Part shown: positions 40,083 through 44,954 of the stretch, in pieces
Position numbering within the stretch: the stretch's first letter is position 1
How the letters are laid out: each line of letters begins with the position of its first letter
DNA from: Chryseobacterium gleum
GTDB lineage: Bacteria; Bacteroidota; Bacteroidia; Flavobacteriales_F; PHOS-HE28
Direction: 5' to 3'
Assembly (NCBI GenBank): GCA_945872795.1
Contig: CAMCAZ010000027.1
Location: 1-44,954 of the forward strand
DNA: 44,954 nt
Notes under the pieces: model-generated
Database searches by the model: none
The model's input: only the letters and a program-made list of their open reading frames with translations
Told to the model about the DNA's origin: nothing
Translations under genes and position numbers: made by a program

Positions 40083-41123
40083 TCAGCCTTTGGCCAGGAT
40101 CCCGCAGAGGTGGAAGAGCAGGCGCGCACCCACGTTCGCGTCCCACTCGTCCCGGCCGGGCGATACCTCCACCAGGTCGAAGCCGATGATGCTGCGTTGC
40201 GCGGCCACGCGGGAAAGCAGGTAGGTGGCCTCCTCGAACTGGAAGCCGCCGGGGACGGGCGTGCCGGTGTTGGGGCACAGGGTCGGGTCCAGTCCGTCGA
40301 TGTCGAAGGTGATGTAGACCTTCTCAGGCAACGAGGCGATGATCGCGTCGCACTGGTCCTTCCACGTGATGCCCTCGAACTGCTGACGGCGGATGTCCGC
40401 GCTGCGCACCACCTTCACCCGGTCGGCGTGTTTCACCAGCACCTCGTTCTCCTGCTCGCAGAAATCGCGGATGCCCACGCTCACGATGCGCTCCACCTGT
40501 TTGATGGGGAGCGTGTTGTACAGGATGCTGGCATGGCTGTAGGTGAAGCCTTCGTAGGCCACACGCAGGTCGAGGTGTGCATCGATGTGCAGGATGCCGA
40601 ATTTCTTGTGCCGGGCCGCCTGTGCACGGATGGCGCCCAGCGGTGTGCTGTGGTCGCCGCCCACCAGGCCCACCCGCTTGCCCTGTTCCAGCCAGTAGGT
40701 GCAGCGCTGTTCCACCCAGTCGTTCATCACCGCGCATTCCGCATTGATGCGGGCCAGGGCCTTCGCGGCCTTGGCCTTCTTCTTCGCATCGCCGCCGTGC
40801 ACCAGCAGGTCGATCACATGCTTGGCATCCTTCTTCAAGGCCTTGCTCTGCTGCAGCAGCGCTTCGGGCAGTTCGTCCATGTGGATCCCGCGTTTCCACA
40901 GACCCGGGAATTCAGGGTGGAACAGGTCCACCTGGAAACTGGCCTCCAGAATGGCATCAGGTCCCAACGAAGTGCCGCCCCCATAACTGGTGGTCACTTC
41001 CCAAGGCACCGGCAGCAGCACGATGTCGGATTCGGCAGCGGTGAAAGGCAAGCCATAGATGCCCGCATCGGCCGAAGCGGGGTCGTTGGGGTTGAAGGCC
41101 TTGATCTTGGCGGCTTTGGTCAT
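40083..41123 (-). CDS. agmatinase/arginase family ureohydrolase
   Basis: A 346-residue cytoplasmic manganese enzyme of the ureohydrolase family. Metal motifs: GGDHS (155-159), DAHLDLR (181-187) and TFDIDGLDP near 270. The C-terminal part has GFDLVEVSPGRDEW. It splits a guanidino group, giving urea: agmatine to putrescine is the commonest role for this Bacteroidota type, but guanidinobutyrase or formimidoylglutamase-like activity cannot be excluded. An insert of about 55 residues (100-150) with many Lys and Ala is longer than in typical SpeB. A TACCTTCG -7-like element lies at 41164-41171. Confidence 0.9.
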   Translation of the reverse strand: MTKAAKIKAFNPNDPASADAGIYGLPFTAAESDIVLLPVPWEVTTSYGGGTSLGPDAILEASFQVDLFHPEFPGLWKRGIHMDELPEALLQQSKALKKDAKHVIDLLVHGGDAKKKAKAAKALARINAECAVMNDWVEQRCTYWLEQGKRVGLVGGDHSTPLGAIRAQAARHKKFGILHIDAHLDLRVAYEGFTYSHASILYNTLPIKQVERIVSVGIRDFCEQENEVLVKHADRVKVVRSADIRRQQFEGITWKDQCDAIIASLPEKVYITFDIDGLDPTLCPNTGTPVPGGFQFEEATYLLSRVAAQRSIIGFDLVEVSPGRDEWDANVGARLLFHLCGILAKG

Positions 41124-41163
41124 GGGGGTGGTATCCGCAGCACTTCGTCGCCGGGAAACGTTG

Positions 41164-41171
41164 CGAAGGTA
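41164..41171 (-). promoter_or_regulatory. -7-like promoter element of the ureohydrolase gene
   Basis: TACCTTCG on the minus strand, 40 bases before the ATG at 41123. Confidence 0.35.
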
Positions 41172-41263
41172 GGTGCTCCCATTTCCTGCGGTTCAAGATG
41201 CCGCTTCCTCCGAAATAGTCGGAGGTTAGTGTGGCCGCCCCCATGAACAATGCCGCCCCGCGA

Positions 41264-41279
41264 CCCGCCGGTGGGCGGG
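41264..41279. other. GC-rich hairpin in the gap 41124-41348
   Basis: CCCGCC (41264-41269) pairs with GGCGGG (41274-41279) around a 4-base loop. It lies 70 bases past the PspC-domain gene's stop and has no U-tract. It could end that transcript. No gene is seen in this 225-base gap. Confidence 0.3.
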
Positions 41280-41348
41280 GACGCAGGGCGTCGGGCAGAC
41301 TGCGGTGCATCCCTCGTTGCGGCAGCCTGTGCGGAGCGGCAAAGGCGG

Positions 41349-43142
41349 TCAGCTATGCGGGACGATCAGTTCCAACAAGCTGGGCAGGGTGGCTGAGATC
41401 CTCTGCTCACGGGGCTCGGAGCCGGGGGCTGATGGCGCTGGTCCATCATCCTTTACCGAGGGTTCCACCGGCGCGGGTGGGGCAGGGGGGACGACGTCCG
41501 GCACCTCTTCGGGTGTCACCAGGTCGTTCAGTCCATAGGTGGTCATGGTCCAGGTGCGCCCCACCATGTCACTGTCCCAGGTGTTGCTCACGTTCTTCAC
41601 ATCATCCAGCAACAGCCCGATGCCTCCGTTGAAGTGCACCGCCCGGCCCACCGGCACGTGCACGATGAAGCGCACCTGCTGTGCCCGCAGCTTGTCCTCC
41701 TTGGGCATGTCCACCCAGGGCGAGAAGCGTACCAACGAATCCTGCTGCACGTAGGTGTAGGAGGTGTGGGAGGCCCGGGCCAGCGCCATTTTGGAGCTGC
41801 GGCCGTTCGCCTCGCGCCTCACGTAGAGGTGGAACAGGCTGTCCGTGCTGGCCACCACGTCCAGTTCCGCCCAAGCACCGTGGATGCTGTCATCGGTGAC
41901 CTTCAGCCCTTCCATGTCCCAGTCCACACGGCCCTTGTCGAAGGCCACGGACCAGTCCTTGCCCAGGCCCTGCATCTCGTGCACATCGAGGTACAGCGTC
42001 TGTCCGATGGGCTGTGCAAGGGGCACCTCCTCATGGGAATTCTGCTGGCGTGTGAAGTCGTTGCCCAGCCGTGCGCCGATGACGATGGCGATCCCCAGTG
42101 CCACGCTCCAGGCGGTGCTCAGCGTCCAGCCCAACCAACGCGGCGAGCGCATGCCCGTAAGCAGGCGGAAGCCGCCGATGAAGAGCCCGATGGCCGGGAT
42201 GAGGACCAGGAGCAGCACAGCGAGCATGAACCAGAAGGCATGGGCCGGGGTGTCGAACACGATGGAGCTGAGCTCGAAGAGGCCCGTACCGCCCAGGCCG
42301 GTGAGGCTGTCGTAGGTGACGGTGCCGCCGCCGATGAGCGCACCGATGAGGATCAGTGTGATCAATGCGCCGATGATGAGGAACACGACGCCCACCACCT
42401 TGCCGACGACCTTGAAGACAGCGCGCAGGAAGTTCTCGAGCCCATTGCCACTGGTGCCGCTCCAGGGCTGGTTGGCCGAGGCTGACCAGCGTTTGCCCAG
42501 CTCTTCAGCCTCTTCGGCCACGGTCTTTGCGCCTTGCTGGAAACGCTCGGCACCTTCCTCGAACATGCGTTTGAGGTTCTCCACGTTCACCGGCTCGCCC
42601 CGCATCTGAAGCATGTCGGCCGCCGAGTTCGCGCGGGGGACGATCACCCACAGGATGAAGTAGAGGATGAAGCCGAAGCCAAGGAACAGGAACACCAGGT
42701 AGATCAGGCGCAGGATCAAGGGGTCGACGTTGAAGTAGGCACCCACACCCCCGAGCACGCCACCCACCCACTTGTCCTCGGGGTCGCGGAACAGGCGCTT
42801 GCCGGTGCGAGCGCTGCCCGCGGCGCTCCAGCCGGCACCAGGGCCCTCGGAGCGTTCCTCCTTTTTCTCCTCGGTCGCGCCGTCCATGTAGTCCTCCGGC
42901 TGGCCCATGATGCCGATCACGTGCTCCACATCATCCACGTTCACCACCTGGCGTCGCCCGTCAAGGCGTTCGGTGAACAGCTCGGCAATGCGGGCTTCAA
43001 TGTCGGCCATGATCTCCTCCCGCCCATCGGTGCCCGTGAACTGGGCCCGGATGGTGCTGAGGTACCGTTGCAATCGGTCGTAGGCGTCCTCCTCGATATG
43101 GAACACCGTGCCGCTGATGTTGGCTGTGAGGGTCTTTTTCAT
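41349..43142 (-). CDS. PspC-domain membrane protein
   Basis: A 597-residue inner-membrane protein. The N-terminal soluble domain (1-90: KKTLTANISGTVFHIEEDAY, then a helix with IEARIAELFTERL) is followed by a PspC domain (about 118-175: KRLFRDPEDKWVGGVLGGVG, then a long hydrophobic helix). Three or four more helices follow (about 245-345), then a C-terminal beta-rich domain that is probably periplasmic (LYLDVHEMQGLGKDWSVAF). This is the usual Bacteroidota PspC protein paired with a PadR regulator, thought to respond to membrane stress. Its ATG overlaps the PadR stop by ATGA. Confidence 0.93.
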   Translation of the reverse strand: MKKTLTANISGTVFHIEEDAYDRLQRYLSTIRAQFTGTDGREEIMADIEARIAELFTERLDGRRQVVNVDDVEHVIGIMGQPEDYMDGATEEKKEERSEGPGAGWSAAGSARTGKRLFRDPEDKWVGGVLGGVGAYFNVDPLILRLIYLVFLFLGFGFILYFILWVIVPRANSAADMLQMRGEPVNVENLKRMFEEGAERFQQGAKTVAEEAEELGKRWSASANQPWSGTSGNGLENFLRAVFKVVGKVVGVVFLIIGALITLILIGALIGGGTVTYDSLTGLGGTGLFELSSIVFDTPAHAFWFMLAVLLLVLIPAIGLFIGGFRLLTGMRSPRWLGWTLSTAWSVALGIAIVIGARLGNDFTRQQNSHEEVPLAQPIGQTLYLDVHEMQGLGKDWSVAFDKGRVDWDMEGLKVTDDSIHGAWAELDVVASTDSLFHLYVRREANGRSSKMALARASHTSYTYVQQDSLVRFSPWVDMPKEDKLRAQQVRFIVHVPVGRAVHFNGGIGLLLDDVKNVSNTWDSDMVGRTWTMTTYGLNDLVTPEEVPDVVPPAPPAPVEPSVKDDGPAPSAPGSEPREQRISATLPSLLELIVPHS

Positions 43143-43477
43143 CGTTGTGCGTTCTTCCGGGTGGTCTTCTTGACAGCTTGGCTCAGTTCATCCCAGGTCT
43201 GGTCGAGCTCGTTGAGGAACTTATCGCCCACGGTGGTGAGCTTGTAGTACTTGCGGGGTGGTCCTGAGCGGGATTCCTCCCAGCGGTAGGTGAGGAGGCC
43301 GGCATCCTTCAACCGGGTGAGCAGGGGGTAGAGCGTGCCTTCCACCACGATCAGCTTCGCCTCCTTCAGCTTGCCGATGATGTCCGAAGGATACAGTTCC
43401 CCCTGCGCCAGGATGCTCAGGATGCAGTACTCCAGCACGCCCTTCCGCATCTGCGCTTTGGTGTTCTCGACGTTCAT
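43139..43477 (-). CDS. PadR family transcriptional regulator
   Basis: A 112-residue winged-helix regulator. MRKGVLEYCILSILAQGELY begins the DNA-binding domain; VVEGTLYPLLTRLKDAGLLT is the recognition helix region, and GPPRKYYKLTTVG the wing. The C-terminal helix (about 85-105) is the short dimerisation arm of the PadR s1 subgroup. It likely represses its own operon with the PspC gene it overlaps by ATGA. Start 43477 gives the family N-terminus; an upstream start at 43519 would cross the -7 element. AGTACT motifs flank the promoter (43491, 43542). Confidence 0.95.
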   Translation of the reverse strand: MNVENTKAQMRKGVLEYCILSILAQGELYPSDIIGKLKEAKLIVVEGTLYPLLTRLKDAGLLTYRWEESRSGPPRKYYKLTTVGDKFLNELDQTWDELSQAVKKTTRKNAQR

Positions 43478-43490
43478 GTGCGTTGCTTCT

Positions 43491-43547
43491 AGTACTTGAC
43501 GATGCAAACATACGGGCATGAGTTGGTACTATGCAAGGCAAAGTACT
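43491..43547 (-). promoter_or_regulatory. promoter of padR-pspC with AGTACT motifs
   Basis: The -7 element TATGTTTG (43505-43512 on the minus strand) is an exact TAnnTTTG match, with TTG 21 bases upstream (43534-43536). AGTACT palindromes lie at 43491-43496 and 43542-43547, with GGTACT at 43525-43530. They flank the promoter and are candidate PadR operators. Confidence 0.5.
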
Positions 43548-43612
43548 GTGAAGTGACGAACGGCGTAGCGAAGGGGATGAGCGGCGTTCTCTCGCGATCG
43601 GTCCGCTGCGGC

Positions 43613-43620
43613 TATCTTCG
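43613..43620 (+). promoter_or_regulatory. -7-like promoter element
   Basis: TATCTTCG, one base from TAnnTTTG, 21 bases before the ATG at 43642. Confidence 0.35.
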
Positions 43621-43641
43621 GACCATCAATCCATTGGCGTC

Positions 43642-44016
43642 ATGCGCAAACATCTTTGGAAGGTCATTCTGGTCGTGGTGCTCGTGTTCGGTATCGTGGG
43701 CTACTTCCGCTACTTCTGGGTATTTGGCACGGGCGCCAAGGCCGGAGAGCTCAACTACATGGTGCACAAGGGGGTGCTCTTCAAGACCTACGAGGGGAAG
43801 ATGATCCAGACCGGTATCCGCAGCCAGAACGGCACCCTGCAGAGCTTCGAGTTCCTGTTCTCGGTCAGTGACGCGAAGGTGGCTGAGCAGCTCATGGCCA
43901 ATAGTGGCAACCAGTTCAATGTGCATTACCGCGAATACCTGGCGGCCCTTCCCTGGCGCGGGCACAGCAAGTACGTGGTGGACAGCATCATCTCCATGGA
44001 CCGGGTCACGCGCTGA
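43642..44016 (+). CDS. conserved Bacteroidota single-helix membrane protein
   Basis: A 124-residue protein: MRKHLWKVILVVVLVFGIVG is one membrane helix, followed by YFRYFWVFGTGAKAGELNYM and GVLFKTYEGKMIQTGIRSQN. These blocks are typical of a small Bacteroidota family often mislabelled 6-phosphogluconate dehydrogenase; it has no nucleotide-binding motif and is not that enzyme. It is predicted to sit in the inner membrane with the C-terminal domain outside the cytoplasm. Function unknown. It diverges from padR and precedes the GT39-like gene by 42 bases. Confidence 0.85.
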   Translation: MRKHLWKVILVVVLVFGIVGYFRYFWVFGTGAKAGELNYMVHKGVLFKTYEGKMIQTGIRSQNGTLQSFEFLFSVSDAKVAEQLMANSGNQFNVHYREYLAALPWRGHSKYVVDSIISMDRVTR

Positions 44017-44058
44017 TCCATTTTGCGCATCTAAGCGGTCCCTGTTGATCGTTCCCCT

Positions 44059-44954
44059 GTGCGGCGCTCGCTGTTCCTCTACGTCACCTTGTTGCTCCTG
44101 GTGATCTTCACCGGCGGGGGAGCTTGGTGGGCCTCGGAACTTTCATATACCACGGTCCAACAGTACCTCGCCGCCCAAGCACCCGATGGCGAGGTGGAGA
44201 GCTACACGCCGGCCTTCCATGCCCGGGTGTTGCAGTCCCTTCGGTCGACGGCCTATGGGCTTGCAGGCCTGGTGGTGGCCCTGCTGCTGCTCTTCCCTCG
44301 CATCCGCAGGGGAACGGGACTGGGCGCGGCGTGGAGCACGTTCCGGGCCGATGTCATGGAGCGGGTGACGCGCTACCAGCGACAGACCTCCAGCCGTCAC
44401 AAGCGTTTGGTGCTGCTGCTCATCGTGGGGGGCGTTGCGCTCCGGGTCTGGGCCCTGGGCCTGCCGGTGATCTACGACGAGGCCTTCACCTACACCTACT
44501 ACGCCAGCCGGCCCTGGCATGTGCTGCTCTCCGATTACTCCTACCCGAACAACCACATCCTCCACACCCTGTTGGTGAAGCTCAGTACGGGGCTGTTCGG
44601 CGTGGGGCGTACCGCCCTGCGCCTGCCCGCCCTCCTCGCGGGTGTGCTGGTGATGCCCCTGTTCTACCTCTTCGTACGCGCCGTGTTCAACCGCTACATC
44701 GCCCTGATGGCCCTGGCACTGGTGGCGGCCAGCGGGGGGCTGGTGGAGTACAGTGCCCTGGGCCGCGGTTACAGCATCACCTGGCTTTTGCTGGTGGTGG
44801 GTCTGATCCTGGGTCGCCAGTTGGTGCGGCGTACGGACCCCATGGCGGCACTGCTCCTCGGCGTGGTCTCCGCACTGGGGCTGTGGACGATCCCCACCAT
44901 GCTCTATAGCGTGGCGCTGCTCTACCTCTGGGTGCTGTTCCAGGTCCTGTTCGA
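44059..44954 (+). CDS. GT39/ArnT-like membrane glycosyltransferase, partial, GTG start
   Basis: An open frame of 298 codons runs from GTG at 44059 off the window end, with no ATG near its beginning. The N-terminus has a first helix (RRSLFLYVTLLLLVIFTGG), an extracytoplasmic loop, a second helix, and then LPVIYDEAFTYTYYASRPWH. The DEAFTY block is the GT39-type first-loop acidic motif. Further hydrophobic segments follow (LRLPALLAGVLVMPLFYLF, and YSALGRGYSITWLLLVV). It should transfer a polyprenyl-phosphate-linked sugar outside the cytoplasm. The C-terminal part is missing; the acceptor is unknown. Confidence 0.78.
   Translation, partial: MRRSLFLYVTLLLLVIFTGGGAWWASELSYTTVQQYLAAQAPDGEVESYTPAFHARVLQSLRSTAYGLAGLVVALLLLFPRIRRGTGLGAAWSTFRADVMERVTRYQRQTSSRHKRLVLLLIVGGVALRVWALGLPVIYDEAFTYTYYASRPWHVLLSDYSYPNNHILHTLLVKLSTGLFGVGRTALRLPALLAGVLVMPLFYLFVRAVFNRYIALMALALVAASGGLVEYSALGRGYSITWLLLVVGLILGRQLVRRTDPMAALLLGVVSALGLWTIPTMLYSVALLYLWVLFQVLF

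Noticed and set aside
39587-40129. Intact methyltransferase starting at GTG 40127-40129
   Set aside because: That start lies inside the agmatinase gene in another frame and the first 20 or so residues are non-homologous; SAM motif I is missing.
41231-41632. Plus-strand ORF of 133 codons over the 41124-41348 gap
   Set aside because: Mostly Arg, Gly, Pro and Ser, overlapping the PspC-domain gene antisense; no recognisable features.
43642-44016. 6-phosphogluconate dehydrogenase
   Set aside because: The usual label for this small family has no support: no NADP-binding motif, too short, and one membrane helix.
1-44954. tRNA or rRNA genes
   Set aside because: No tRNA cloverleaf-like or rRNA-like stretch was noticed on either strand in the intergenic DNA by eye; a tRNAscan run would be decisive.

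Overview
The window is a 45 kb stretch of chromosome from a GC-rich member of the Bacteroidota, most likely an uncultured Flavobacteriales lineage. Three things point there. Gene content fits: tandem POT peptide transporters beside a dipeptidyl peptidase IV, a PadR/PspC pair, a Bacteroidota-style small membrane protein, and a CmcI-like methyltransferase remnant. Start codons lack clear Shine-Dalgarno sequences. Close copies of the Bacteroidota -7 promoter element TAnnTTTG recur upstream of genes, often within 5-30 bases of the start codon. The genus cannot be named from the sequence. No tRNA, rRNA, CRISPR, prophage or insertion sequence was seen. No gap between genes exceeds 300 bases.

Layout. 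1-5108: stress and redox block on the minus strand, with a truncated universal stress protein (Usp), a small membrane protein, a PAS histidine kinase overlapping a REC-CRP/FNR response regulator, a divergent cysteine dioxygenase-like protein, a tandem-domain Usp and a small coiled-coil protein. Three FNR/CRP-like boxes (TGATACnnGTCA) lie at 3457-4625. 5232-7274: citrate synthase and a secreted thioredoxin-like protein, each followed by a clear hairpin terminator. 7337-14391: peptide-use cluster of DPP IV and three tandem POT transporters. A 20-unit hexamer repeat separates the protease from the transporter promoter.

14515-18665: MFS transporter, secreted SdiA-regulated-type propeller, bestrophin channel, SDR dehydrogenase, and a small SRP RNA gene with its own promoter and U-tract. 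18726-28481: envelope block with GT2, GT4 and GT39-like glycosyltransferases, a multi-pass DUF6056-like protein, two adjacent L,D-transpeptidases, a lipoprotein and an NAD-dependent sugar epimerase. 28580-32232: a Gcr-type membrane protein and a GMC oxidoreductase with a four-cysteine cluster.

32360-38242: the most interesting part is a tight four-gene operon. In transcription order it encodes a LysM-bearing lytic-transglycosylase-like protein that has lost its catalytic glutamate, two SGNH hydrolase-fold proteins, and an MBOAT O-acyltransferase. The first three genes overlap by ATGA and the last gap is 5 bases. By analogy with PatA/PatB and AlgI/AlgJ/AlgX, this looks like an envelope O-acetylation machine that a dead transglycosylase anchors to peptidoglycan.

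38369-44954: a possible 46-codon signal-peptide leader ORF overlapping a FrnE-like DsbA gene by ATGA, a SET-domain protein, a 5'-truncated methyltransferase abutting an agmatinase-family ureohydrolase, PspC-domain and PadR-regulator genes, a small conserved membrane protein, and the start of a GTG-initiated GT39-like membrane glycosyltransferase that runs off the window.
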